A stretch of 64,000 nt of DNA from Luteibacter flocculans (GTDB taxonomy: Bacteria; Pseudomonadota; Gammaproteobacteria; Xanthomonadales; Rhodanobacteraceae), in contig NZ_CP063231.1 in the NCBI RefSeq assembly GCF_023612255.1, positions 3,082,001 through 3,146,000 on the forward strand, in the 5' to 3' direction. Each line of letters begins with the position of its first letter. Position 1 is the first letter of the stretch. The position numbers and the translations under genes are program-made. The notes under the pieces were generated by a model. The model made no database searches. It was not told where the DNA came from and saw only the letters and a list, made by a program, of their open reading frames with translations. This document shows positions 6,312 to 14,692 of the stretch, one piece after another.

Positions 6312-8375
6312 TCAGACAGCCATCCTCAGCGAGGGCAGCACCTGCCCACTGTCATCGGCAAGACCGGAGAGGTCGAGCACCAGCGAGATACGGCCATCGC
6401 CCGTGATGGTGGCGCCGGCGATACCCGGCACGTCCTTGAGGAACGGACCCAGCGGCTTGGCCATGACGTCCTCGCGGCCGAGCACTTCATCGACGAGGCA
6501 GCCGAGCGTCTGATGCCCGATCTGCACCACGACCACGTGGCCGCCCTTCCCCGCCGCGCCCGCCCAGCGACCGAGATCGACGAGCGGGAGGGCGCGCTGC
6601 CGATGCGCAGCAACGACACGGCCGTCGAGTTCCTGGATTTGCCCGGGAGCCAGCTCGAAGACTTCCGCCACATTGGAAAGCGGCAACGACAGCAGCCGAT
6701 GGCCGACGCGCACCATGAGGACGCGCAGGATGGCGAGGGTAAGCGGAACGGAGAGACGCACCGTGCTGCCGTGACCCACGCGCGAATCGATGGACAACGT
6801 GCCGCCGAGTTCCACTATCTTGGTCTTGACGACGTCCATACCGACGCCGCGACCGGAGATGTCGGAGACCTGACTGGCCGTGGAGAAGCCGGGACGGAAC
6901 ACGATCTCGTAGCATTCGCGCTCGTCGAGACGCGCCGCCTGCTCCGCATCCATCAGCCCTTTTTCTACCGCCTTGCGACGAAGCACTTCGGGGTCCATGC
7001 CCTTGCCGTCGTCGGTCACGGTGATGACGATGCGGTCGCCGAACTGACCCGCAGCGAGGCGCACGGTACCGTTGCGTGGCTTGCCCTCGGCAGCGCGGAC
7101 GTCGGGCATCTCGATGCCGTGATCCACCGCATTGCGCAGCAGGTGGACCAGCGGATCGGCGAGGGCCTCGACCACCGTACGATCGATGTCGGTCTCTTCG
7201 CCCTCGGTCACCAGTTCGATGTCCTTGCCGAGCTGGCGAGCCAGATCGCGGACGATGCGCGGGAAGCGCGAAAACAGTTTGCCGACCGGCTGCATACGCA
7301 TGCGCAGCACGGCGTTCTGCAGGTCTTCGGCCACGCGCTCGAGTTCGCCGATGGCACGCTCCATCGGGTCGTTCGTGCCGCGCGGCGCAAGATTGGTGAG
7401 GCGGTTACGCACGAGGACGAGTTCGCCCGCGGCATCCACCAGCCCGTCGAGACGATGCGTATCGACGCGCACCGTGGTGTCGGCAGTGGACGCGGTGCGC
7501 TTTTCCGTCGGCGCTGCGGCGCGCGCCGCGGGAGCGGCGGGTGCCGGTTCCGCGGGTGTCGGCGGCGGAGCGGGTGCGGGTGCGGGTGCCGGCGCAGCAG
7601 CAATCACGGCAGCACCTGGGACGACACCCGGTGCCGCGGTACCGTGCAGACTATCGAGCAAGGCTTCGAATTCGTCGTCGCTGATCGCGTTCGGATCGGC
7701 AGTCGTCGCAGCAGGTGCGGCAGGAGCGGCGGGTGCCGGTGCCGGGTTCGGCGAGCTCGCAGCGCCTTCGGCACCGGGAGCACCGGTGCCGTAGAGGGAA
7801 TCCAGCAGCGCTTCGAATTCGTCGTCGGAGATCGGGCCAGACGATGCCGGAGTAGGCTCGCGCTCATTGCGCGCCGCGTCGAGCATCGCCTCGAATTCGT
7901 CTTCGATGGGATCGTAGGCGCGCGAAGTGGGCGCCGCACTGACTGGCGCGGCGGTGGGTGGCGCCAGGGCCACCGGAGGGGCTGTGGCAGCGCGGCCGGG
8001 AATGAGCAGGCGGTCGAGCAACGAGCGCGGCGCAGCTTCAATTGGCAGGCCACCATCGGCGGCCCGCATCATGTCGTTGAGCAGATCGAGCGATTCCAGC
8101 AGCGCGTCCATGAAACCGGCATTGAGCACGATCGCGCCGTTGCGGGCTTCATTGAGCAGATCTTCGGCGCGATGGCACAGCTCCACCATCGGGTTCAGGC
8201 CAAGAAAGCCTGCACCGCCCTTCACCGTGTGGAACGCGCGGAACACCGCATTCAACAGGTCGACGTCGCCGGGCGAGGACTCGAGGTCCACGAGTTGTTC
8301 GCCCAGGCTTTCCAGCAGCTCGCGCGCCTCGATCAAAAAGACGTTGAGCAGCTCGTTGTCCAGCTCCACGCTCAT
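6312..8375 (-). CDS. cheA: Chemotaxis histidine kinase CheA
   Basis: A 687-residue CheA. P1 carries the phospho-accepting His49 in FRAFHTVKGGAGF; a long low-complexity Ala/Pro linker (about 125-300) replaces a recognisable P2; then P3 dimerisation (RLDGLVDAAGELVLVRNRL), P4 ATPase (LRNAVDHGIE, DDGKGMD, GRGVGMDVV) and P5 CheW-like domains. The linker holds three copies of an acidic D-D-E-F-E-A-[LM]-L-D motif at about residues 158-166, 184-192 and 233-241. The start at 8375 is chosen because MSVELDNELLNVFLIEA begins P1. It phosphorylates CheY, and CheV through its receiver domain. It follows cheZ by 7 bases and ends one base before motC. Confidence 0.95.
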   Translation of the reverse strand: MSVELDNELLNVFLIEARELLESLGEQLVDLESSPGDVDLLNAVFRAFHTVKGGAGFLGLNPMVELCHRAEDLLNEARNGAIVLNAGFMDALLESLDLLNDMMRAADGGLPIEAAPRSLLDRLLIPGRAATAPPVALAPPTAAPVSAAPTSRAYDPIEDEFEAMLDAARNEREPTPASSGPISDDEFEALLDSLYGTGAPGAEGAASSPNPAPAPAAPAAPAATTADPNAISDDEFEALLDSLHGTAAPGVVPGAAVIAAAPAPAPAPAPPPTPAEPAPAAPAARAAAPTEKRTASTADTTVRVDTHRLDGLVDAAGELVLVRNRLTNLAPRGTNDPMERAIGELERVAEDLQNAVLRMRMQPVGKLFSRFPRIVRDLARQLGKDIELVTEGEETDIDRTVVEALADPLVHLLRNAVDHGIEMPDVRAAEGKPRNGTVRLAAGQFGDRIVITVTDDGKGMDPEVLRRKAVEKGLMDAEQAARLDERECYEIVFRPGFSTASQVSDISGRGVGMDVVKTKIVELGGTLSIDSRVGHGSTVRLSVPLTLAILRVLMVRVGHRLLSLPLSNVAEVFELAPGQIQELDGRVVAAHRQRALPLVDLGRWAGAAGKGGHVVVVQIGHQTLGCLVDEVLGREDVMAKPLGPFLKDVPGIAGATITGDGRISLVLDLSGLADDSGQVLPSLRMAV

Positions 8376-8382
8376 AGGGCGC

Positions 8383-9024
8383 TCAGAAGCCGAATTCGCT
8401 GAGCAGGCGGTCCACTTCGTCCTGACTGACCTTTTCGGCAGCAGGCGCGGCACCACCGGCCAGCGTGCCGGTCAGGCGCACCAGCTCCACCAGCGACGAT
8501 TCCACCTTGGCCATGAACGCTTCGACCTGCGCCACGCGCTGGCCGGAGAGATCCTGCCAGGACTGCGCCTCGACCATTTCGCCAAAGCCGATGTCGCAGC
8601 TCTGGGCGAAGTCGCCCACGCGCACGGCAAGCGCCGTGGCGCTGGTGGCGAAGGCGGGGTCGGCGTGATCGAGCACCAGCACCTCGTCGGCCTGGCGGGC
8701 GAGCGCCTGTGCCTGCGGGCGCAGCTTTTCGCTGAAATCGAGGGTGCGATGGGCAGCCTGGGCACTCATCTCGAGCACGTCGCGCAGGTGCTTGCGCGCA
8801 TCGCTCATGTTGCCCGGCACACCATCGTGCGAGATGTCGGCGGCAAGCCGGCGCGCGGATTCGTGCAGGTCGCGGGCCAAGTGGCCCAGCGCCATGAAGA
8901 GGTGCTGTTCACGGCTGCGCAGGAGGCGATCGAGGGCCTCCTCGACCGAGGCGGGATCGTTCGCATCCAGCAGCTCGCGCAGTTCGGGCGCCACGTCGTG
9001 GCCAGGGGAAATCACGGTGTTCAT
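8383..9024 (-). CDS. cheZ: CheY-P phosphatase CheZ
   Basis: A 213-residue CheZ. The catalytic helix segment SWQDLSGQRV places Asp158 and Gln162 where E. coli CheZ has D143 and Q147. The C-terminal tail DEVDRLLSEFGF is the CheY-binding peptide, joined by a Gly/Ala-rich linker. CheZ removes phosphate from CheY-P and ends the switch signal. It lies between cheY and cheA in one transcription unit, with a normal length for the family. Confidence 0.93.
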   Translation of the reverse strand: MNTVISPGHDVAPELRELLDANDPASVEEALDRLLRSREQHLFMALGHLARDLHESARRLAADISHDGVPGNMSDARKHLRDVLEMSAQAAHRTLDFSEKLRPQAQALARQADEVLVLDHADPAFATSATALAVRVGDFAQSCDIGFGEMVEAQSWQDLSGQRVAQVEAFMAKVESSLVELVRLTGTLAGGAAPAAEKVSQDEVDRLLSEFGF

Positions 9025-9033
9025 GGTCGTTCC

Positions 9034-9435
9034 TTAGCCCGCGGCCGCGGCGAGTCGTTCGAAGATCTTGTCGAGTTTTTCCTTCAGCGTGACCGCCGTG
9101 AAGGGCTTGACGACGTAGCCGTTCACGCCGCTCTGTGCAGCCGCGATGATCTGATCGCGGTTGTTCTCCGCCGTCACCATCAGCACGGGCATGGCTTTCA
9201 GGGCGGCGTCGGCGCGAATGGCGCGGAGCAGGTCGATGCCGGTCATGTTCGGCATGTTCCAGTCCGTGACCACCAGGTCGAACGGCTGCGCGCGCAGCAT
9301 CGCCAGCGCGGCATTACCGTCTTCGGCTTCCTGGATCAGGGTGTTGGTGAAGCCAAGCTCCACCAGCAGATTCCTGACGATGCGTCGCATGGTGGAAAAA
9401 TCGTCCACCACGAGAATCTTCATGTTCTTGTCCAA
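9034..9435 (-). CDS. cheY: Chemotaxis response regulator CheY
   Basis: A 133-residue single receiver domain. The acidic pair D11-D12, phospho-acceptor D58 in [11 protein letters not shown], Thr88 in MVTAE and Lys110 in VVKPF are all present. The start is ambiguous: TTG at 9435 ([12 protein letters not shown]) has GGAG 8 bases upstream, while the ATG at 9423 would give MKILVVDD without a good ribosome site; the TTG is preferred. CheY-P binds the FliM N-terminal peptide to switch rotation. It follows fliA by about 60 bases. Confidence 0.94.
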   Translation of the reverse strand: MDKNMKILVVDDFSTMRRIVRNLLVELGFTNTLIQEAEDGNAALAMLRAQPFDLVVTDWNMPNMTGIDLLRAIRADAALKAMPVLMVTAENNRDQIIAAAQSGVNGYVVKPFTAVTLKEKLDKIFERLAAAAG

Positions 9436-9494
9436 AACGTTCTCTCCGCCTTGCTACCGCGTGTTCTTTTTCGGCGACGTCACTACGGGTGCCG

Positions 9495-10226
9495 TCACTG
9501 CTTGTCTTTCCAGCCCGACATGCGTGCGCGGAGTCGAATCAGGGCCTGGCCATGGATCTGGCATACCCGCGATTCGCTCACTCCCAACACCGCACCGATT
9601 TCCTTCAGGTTGAGTTCTTCGTCGTAGTACAGCGACATGACCAGCTTCTCGCGCTCGGGCAATCCGTCGATGGACTGCGCCAGTGCGCCACGCAGGCCTT
9701 CCTGCTCGAACGTACCTTCCGGACCGGCCGCGTCCGGGTCGACCACGTCGATCGCCGCGCCTTCGTCGCCTTCGGGCGCCGTCAGGCTCAACAACCGCGC
9801 GCTCGCCGCGTCCGCCAGGATCTGGTTGTATTCCATGGCGTCGATGCCCAGCCGCTTCATCACTTCCGCGTCTTCGGCGTCGCCACCCGTCTCGTTTTCG
9901 ATCTGCCTCGTCACCTCCGCGACCTCGCGCAACTTCCGGTGGACGGAGCGCGGAGTCCAATCCGTCTTGCGCAGTTCGTCCAGCATGGCGCCACGTATGC
10001 GGATACCCGCATAGGTTTCGAAGCTGGCCGCGCGAGTCGGCGAGTAATTTCTTGCGGCCTCAAGCAGTCCGATCATTCCGGCCTGCATCAGGTCGTTTGC
10101 ATCCACGCTTGGCGGCAGCCGGCCCATCAGGTGATAGGCGATTCGGCGCACCAGCGGCGCGTGGGTCTTTACCAGTTCATCCGCTGGGATGCGCGTGATC
10201 TCAAGGTATTCGGTCGCAACGCTCAC
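9495..10226 (-). CDS. fliA: Flagellar sigma factor sigma-28
   Basis: A 243-residue FliA. Region 2 (APLVRRIAYHLMGRLPPSVD and AGIRIRGAMLDELR) contacts core polymerase and the GCCGATAA -10 element; region 3 and region 4 (LKEIGAVLGVSESRVCQIHG) contact the -35 element. Translation starts at GTG 10226, overlapping the flhG stop (GTGA), so fliA is translationally coupled to flhG and lies 8 bases downstream of a ten-G tract. Target promoters are visible before fliC1, flgM and cheV. It is held inactive by FlgM (50310..50618) until hook completion. Confidence 0.95.
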   Translation of the reverse strand: MSVATEYLEITRIPADELVKTHAPLVRRIAYHLMGRLPPSVDANDLMQAGMIGLLEAARNYSPTRAASFETYAGIRIRGAMLDELRKTDWTPRSVHRKLREVAEVTRQIENETGGDAEDAEVMKRLGIDAMEYNQILADAASARLLSLTAPEGDEGAAIDVVDPDAAGPEGTFEQEGLRGALAQSIDGLPEREKLVMSLYYDEELNLKEIGAVLGVSESRVCQIHGQALIRLRARMSGWKDKQ

Positions 10227-11098
10227 AGTGGTAGCCCCCCCCCCTGATGGGACCGTTCGGCGAAGAAGCCAATACGGCCCTGTGCACGGGGTTCGGGTTC
10301 ACCCCATGTATCGACCGACCTGGCCAAATTCTTGAATCCGACCGCCGACCGGCTGCTGGGCCAGGCATCGACCACCGCCGACTGGCGGCGGATCGCCTGG
10401 CGCAGGTACTCGTCGTGCGGAACCATGCCCATGAAATCCAAGGAAACATCGAGAAAACGATTGGTCACCCGGGACAGTTTCTCGAAGAGCTGGCGCCCCT
10501 CCTGGGCGTGGCGAACCATGTTCGCCACGATGCGGAAGCGGTTAACCGCGAACTCGCGGCTCATGACCTTGATGAGCGCGTAGGCGTCGGTGAGCGAGGC
10601 CGGCTCGTCGCAGACCACCACCACCACCTCGTCCGAGGCCGCAGCGAACATGGAGACGCTGTCCGAGATGCCCGCCGCCGTGTCGACGATCAGGTACTCC
10701 GGCGCCAGCGGGTATTCGTCGAATGCCCGGATCACCGCCGCGTGTTCGATGTTCGGCAGCTGCGCCATGCGACGCGCGCCCGACGTGGCGGGGATCACCT
10801 TGAGGCCGTGTGCGGCCTGCAGGATGAGGTCTTCGATGCCGCACTCCCCTTCCAGCATGTGACCCAGGTGCCGGGTCGGCTGCAGGCCGAGCAGGACGTC
10901 GACGTTCGCCATGGCGAGATCGGCGTCGAGTAGAAGGACGTCACGGCCGCCCATCGCGAGCGCCATGCCGAGGTTGACCGCCACCGTGGTCTTGCCCACG
11001 CCGCCCTTGCCGCCGGCAATCGCGATGCTGCGGGTGGGGCGGCGATCGGCGAGCCAGTGGAGCCCGGCGGCCTGGGTGGAATCGACGTGTGTGCTCAT
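10223..11098 (-). CDS. flhG: MinD-like ATPase FlhG (FleN), flagellar number regulator
   Basis: A 291-residue ParA/MinD ATPase with the deviant Walker A KGGVGKTT at residues 31-38 and the switch DADLAMANVD. The start at 11098 (MSTHVDSTQAAG) is chosen because an N-terminal amphipathic segment of about 20 residues precedes the first strand; in this family that segment activates FlhF. FlhG limits flagellar number by antagonising FleQ and stimulating FlhF GTPase. The last codons contain ten consecutive G bases (10235..10244) encoding Gly-Gly-Gly, and the stop overlaps the fliA GTG. The C-terminus is therefore exposed to slippage. Confidence 0.93.
   Translation of the reverse strand: MSTHVDSTQAAGLHWLADRRPTRSIAIAGGKGGVGKTTVAVNLGMALAMGGRDVLLLDADLAMANVDVLLGLQPTRHLGHMLEGECGIEDLILQAAHGLKVIPATSGARRMAQLPNIEHAAVIRAFDEYPLAPEYLIVDTAAGISDSVSMFAAASDEVVVVVCDEPASLTDAYALIKVMSREFAVNRFRIVANMVRHAQEGRQLFEKLSRVTNRFLDVSLDFMGMVPHDEYLRQAIRRQSAVVDAWPSSRSAVGFKNLARSVDTWGEPEPRAQGRIGFFAERSHQGGGLPL
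10235..10244 (-). repeat. Ten-base G tract (C on plus strand) at flhG/fliA junction
   Basis: Ten identical bases lie in the flhG codons CAG GGG GGG GGG, 8 bases before the fliA GTG. One extra G would shift flhG into the fliA frame through its GTG and produce a single fused frame. One fewer would replace the last residues with YHCERCDRIP and a stop at 10201. It is a homopolymer of the length associated with phase variation elsewhere. Confidence 0.85.
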
Positions 11099-11147
11099 GA
11101 AGTAAGTCACTGCCGTGGGAGTCGGTTGCGGTTGAAGAGAAAGAGGG

Positions 11148-12488
11148 TCAAGCCAGGGCCGGCGCCACACCGCCGAAGCGGTCGGCGAGGATGGCGTCGT
11201 CGGGTTCGTCGCTGCGCTGCTTGACGAGCTGCGCAGCCAGGCAGACCAGCTTGCGCGCATCGGCGGACGCAATGTCCTCGGGCACGCGCTGGCCGTCGGT
11301 GGTGTAGTCCAGCGGCAGGCCGTGGCGGATCAGTGCGGACAGCGCGCCGCCGATCAGCGGCGCCTCGTCGAGCTTGGTGAGAATGGCGCTCTGCGGAGCC
11401 AGCGGCGCATAGGCGCGCACCGCGTTGTCGATGGCCTGCGCCTGCGCGTTGGCCGCCAGTACGAGACAGACGCGCAGATCCGAGGTCGCACGCAGCGTCT
11501 CGAACTGCTGCTGGAGCTTCGGATCGTTGCCCGCCAGCCCGGCCGTGTCGACCAGTACCGTGTTGCGGCCGCGCAGCTGGAGCAGCACGTTGCGCAGACT
11601 GTTGGCATCCTGCGCGTTGAACACGCGCACGCCGAGCAGGCGGCCATAGTGTTCGAGCTGTGCCCCGGCGCCGATGCGGTACTGATCCGTGCTGATGAGG
11701 GCAACGTTGGACGCGCCGTGACGCAGCACCGCGCGCGCGGCGAGCTTCGCGATGGTGGTGGTCTTGCCGACGCCGGTGGTACCGACCAGCGCGATGACGC
11801 CGCCGCCGACCGTGTCGAAATTCCGTCCGCTCGTACGGATGTTGCGCGAAAGAATGCCCAGCGGCAGATAACGCGCCTGCTCGGGCGTCATGCCCGGCGG
11901 CAGTTCCGCGCACAGCGCGCGAGCGACGTCGGCGTCGATGCCCAGCCGGGTCATCTCGCGCAGCACGCGGGCGCGCAGCGGCTGCTCGCGATCCATCTGG
12001 TTCCAGGCCAGCGTCGAGAGCTGCACTTCGAGCATCTCGCGCAGGTTGTTGATCTCGGCACGCACGCCGTTCACGGCGGCATCGTTATTGGGCGTGACGG
12101 TGGCGGCGCGCACCACGTCTGCGACGCTGGCGGCCAGCGCCGCGCTCGATTGACGCTGCGGAGCATTGGTGTTCGTCTGGCTGGCCGGTGCCCCGCCCTT
12201 CGCGGCACGTTCGACGGCCGCCGCGGTGGCGGCGCGGGCCTGATCGATGCGTGCGGCGCGCTCGGCGTCATCGCGCAGGGCGCGCAGCGGCGACTCGTCG
12301 CGCTTCGGCGCGTCGACACCGAAGCCGGCCTCGCGCACCAGTGCTTCGTCGTAATCCAGCGCAGCGATGATCTCGATGCCTTCATCCAGGCGGCGCGTCG
12401 ACAGAATCACGGCGTCCGGGCCTTGTTCGTCCCTGACCTGGCGCATGGCCTGGCGCATGTCGGGAGCAACGAATCGTTTGATTTTCAT
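11148..12488 (-). CDS. flhF: SRP-like GTPase FlhF, flagellar pole selector
   Basis: A 446-residue protein with the B-N-G layout: basic N-terminal B domain (MKIKRFVAPDMRQAMRQVRD), variable middle, N domain (about 150-225) and GTPase G domain with P-loop GTTGVGKTT (236-244), STDQYRIGA, DTAGLAGND and TKLDEAPLIGG. FlhF recruits early components (FliF/FliG) to the old pole and is stimulated by FlhG, encoded next. A 49-base gap separates it from flhG. The Ala-rich stretch at 85-130 is a disordered linker. Confidence 0.95.
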   Translation of the reverse strand: MKIKRFVAPDMRQAMRQVRDEQGPDAVILSTRRLDEGIEIIAALDYDEALVREAGFGVDAPKRDESPLRALRDDAERAARIDQARAATAAAVERAAKGGAPASQTNTNAPQRQSSAALAASVADVVRAATVTPNNDAAVNGVRAEINNLREMLEVQLSTLAWNQMDREQPLRARVLREMTRLGIDADVARALCAELPPGMTPEQARYLPLGILSRNIRTSGRNFDTVGGGVIALVGTTGVGKTTTIAKLAARAVLRHGASNVALISTDQYRIGAGAQLEHYGRLLGVRVFNAQDANSLRNVLLQLRGRNTVLVDTAGLAGNDPKLQQQFETLRATSDLRVCLVLAANAQAQAIDNAVRAYAPLAPQSAILTKLDEAPLIGGALSALIRHGLPLDYTTDGQRVPEDIASADARKLVCLAAQLVKQRSDEPDDAILADRFGGVAPALA

Positions 12489-12510
12489 GCGTTCGATCCT
12501 GTCTTTGTCC

Positions 12511-12571
12511 TGGCGCCTCTTTCCCAGGCGCCACCATGTTCGTTCGGTCCGCGCGCCTATTCTTCGCGCGG
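12511..12571 (-). other. Two hairpins in the flhA-flhF spacer
   Basis: TGGCGCC (12511-12517) pairs with GGCGCCA (12527-12533), and CCGCGCG (12549-12555) pairs with CGCGCGG (12565-12571). Both lie in the 93-base gap between the flhA stop and the flhF start. They could act as a partial terminator or processing site separating the export operon from flhF; no T-run follows. Confidence 0.4.
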
Positions 12572-12581
12572 CGTCTCATTC

Positions 12582-14690
12582 CTATCGCCCGAGGGCCGTC
12601 ACCAGCTTGACGCGACGGTTGTCCGGAACCTCGTTGTAGGCGAGTACATGCAGGTTTTGGGCCACATGCCGCGTGAAGCGCGACAACCACGGACGAAGTG
12701 CCGGCGAGACCAACAAAACGGCCGGTTCCCCCGCCGCTTCCTGACGCCGCGCGGCGTCCGCGACGCTCTGCTGGAGGCGATCCGCAAGACCCGGCTCGAC
12801 GGCCGCGCCGGCAGGACCGCCACCCTGCAGGGACTGGAGCAGGATCTGCTCCAGTTCCGGCGCCAAAGTAATGACAGGTACTTCCGTCCCGAGGCCGGCG
12901 ATTTCCTGCACGATCTGTCGGCCGAGGGTGACGCGCACCGCGGCGGCGAGGACGCCGGGATCCTGGCTCTGGCCTGCATGCTCCGCCAACGATTCGACGA
13001 TGCCGCGGAAGTTGCGGATGGGTACCCGCTCCGCAAGCAGGTTCTGCAGCACCTTGACCACGGCGCCGAGCGACAGGCGCTTCGGTACGAGGTCTTCCAC
13101 CAGCTTCGGCGTCTGCTGGGCGAGGCGGTCGAGCAACTGCTGCACGTCCTGGTGACCAATGAGCTCGTGCGCGTGGTTCTGCAGGATGTGCGAAAGATGG
13201 GTGGCGATCACCGTCGCCGGATCGACCACGGTATAGCCGAGCGTCTGCGCGTGCTCGCGCATGCCCGGCTCGATCCAGACCGCATCAAGGCCGAACGCGG
13301 GGTCGCGTGTGGCGATGCCGTTGATCGTGCCGTGTACGCGGCCCGGATCGATCGCCAGCATGCGCTCGGTGTGGATTTCCGCCTCGCCCATCGGCACGCC
13401 CATCAGGGAGATGCGGTAACCGTGCGGCGCCAAATCGAGGTTGTCGCGAATGTGCACCGACGGCACCAGGAAACCCAGTTCCTGCGAGAGCTTGCGGCGC
13501 ACGGACTTGATCCGCGCCATCAGCTCGCCGCCCTGCGCCTTGTCCACCAGCGGAATCAGGCGATAGCCCACTTCCAGACCGATGGTGTCCACCTGGGCCA
13601 CGTCTTCCCAGGACAACTCAAGCCGCTCGGCAGGCGGCGCGGATTCCAGTGCCAGCTCGGTACCCGGAGCCCCCGTCCCGGCGGCGACACCTGCCGCGGC
13701 GTCGAGCTGCGCGCGATTCAGTTTCCACGCCGCAAAGCCGGCGATGCCCGCCAGGATGAGGAACGGAATGTTGGGCATGCCCGGGATGAGACCCATCGTG
13801 CCGAGCACCGCCGCCGCGACACCGAGCGCCTTGGGCTGGCCGAAGAGCTGCCCCATCACGTGCTTGCCCATCTCCTGCGACTTGGAGACGCGCGTCACGA
13901 TGACGGCCGTGGCGATCGAAAGCATGAGGCCGGGCACCTGCGCCACCAGGCCATCGCCGATAGTCAGCAGCGTGTAGGTGCGCGCGGCCTCGGCGGCGGA
14001 GAGGCCATGCTGCAGCATGCCGATGAAGAACCCGCCGATGATGTTGATCGCGAGGATCAGCATGCCGGCCGTGGCGTCGCCGCGTACGAATTTCGACGCA
14101 CCGTCCATCGAACCGTAGAAGTCCGCTTCCTCGCGCACTTCCTGGCGGCGCTCGCGCGCCTGCTCCTGCGTCAACAGACCGGCATTGAGGTCGGCGTCGA
14201 TCGCCATCTGCTTGCCGGGCATCGCGTCGAGGGTGAAGCGCGCCGTCACTTCGGACACGCGGGTCGCACCCTTGGTCACGACCACGAAGTTGATGATGGT
14301 GAGGATCGCAAAGACCACGAAGCCGACGGCGAAGTTGCCGCCGATGACGAACTCGCCGAAGGCCTCGATGACCTTGCCCGCGGCGCCCGGGCCATTGTGG
14401 CCGTGCAACAGCACCACGCGGGTCGAGGCAATGTTCAGCGCCAGGCGGAGCAACGTGGCGAACAGCACCACGGTGGGGAACGAGGCCAGTTCCAGCGGTC
14501 GCATCACGTACATCGTCGCCAGCAGGATCACCAGCGAGAGCGCGATGTTGAAGGTGAACAGCAGGTCGAGCATGAACGGCGGCAGGGGCAGCATCATCAT
14601 GCCGAGCATGATCAGCATCGCCACCGGCGCCACGATGCCGCGGCGGCCGATCTGGCGGAACGTGCCCATGAGGTTGGTGGAGGCTGCCAT
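12582..14690 (-). CDS. flhA: Flagellar export gate protein FlhA
   Basis: A 702-residue FlhA: eight membrane helices in residues 15-320, with the FHIPEP signature (RVSEVTARFTLDAMPGKQMA) in the large cytoplasmic loop, then a soluble domain of about 350 residues forming the nonameric ring that docks chaperone-substrate complexes. It is the core of the type III export gate with FlhB and FliPQR and uses proton motive force. The ATG at 14690 follows the flhB stop by two bases. Length and domain order are normal. Confidence 0.96.
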   Translation of the reverse strand: MAASTNLMGTFRQIGRRGIVAPVAMLIMLGMMMLPLPPFMLDLLFTFNIALSLVILLATMYVMRPLELASFPTVVLFATLLRLALNIASTRVVLLHGHNGPGAAGKVIEAFGEFVIGGNFAVGFVVFAILTIINFVVVTKGATRVSEVTARFTLDAMPGKQMAIDADLNAGLLTQEQARERRQEVREEADFYGSMDGASKFVRGDATAGMLILAINIIGGFFIGMLQHGLSAAEAARTYTLLTIGDGLVAQVPGLMLSIATAVIVTRVSKSQEMGKHVMGQLFGQPKALGVAAAVLGTMGLIPGMPNIPFLILAGIAGFAAWKLNRAQLDAAAGVAAGTGAPGTELALESAPPAERLELSWEDVAQVDTIGLEVGYRLIPLVDKAQGGELMARIKSVRRKLSQELGFLVPSVHIRDNLDLAPHGYRISLMGVPMGEAEIHTERMLAIDPGRVHGTINGIATRDPAFGLDAVWIEPGMREHAQTLGYTVVDPATVIATHLSHILQNHAHELIGHQDVQQLLDRLAQQTPKLVEDLVPKRLSLGAVVKVLQNLLAERVPIRNFRGIVESLAEHAGQSQDPGVLAAAVRVTLGRQIVQEIAGLGTEVPVITLAPELEQILLQSLQGGGPAGAAVEPGLADRLQQSVADAARRQEAAGEPAVLLVSPALRPWLSRFTRHVAQNLHVLAYNEVPDNRRVKLVTALGR

Positions 14691-14692
14691 CG

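Noticed and set aside
5880..8402. An 840-codon plus-strand frame opposite motC and cheA
   Set aside because: Mirror of cheA; low-complexity Arg/Gly segments match the complement of the Ala/Pro linker.
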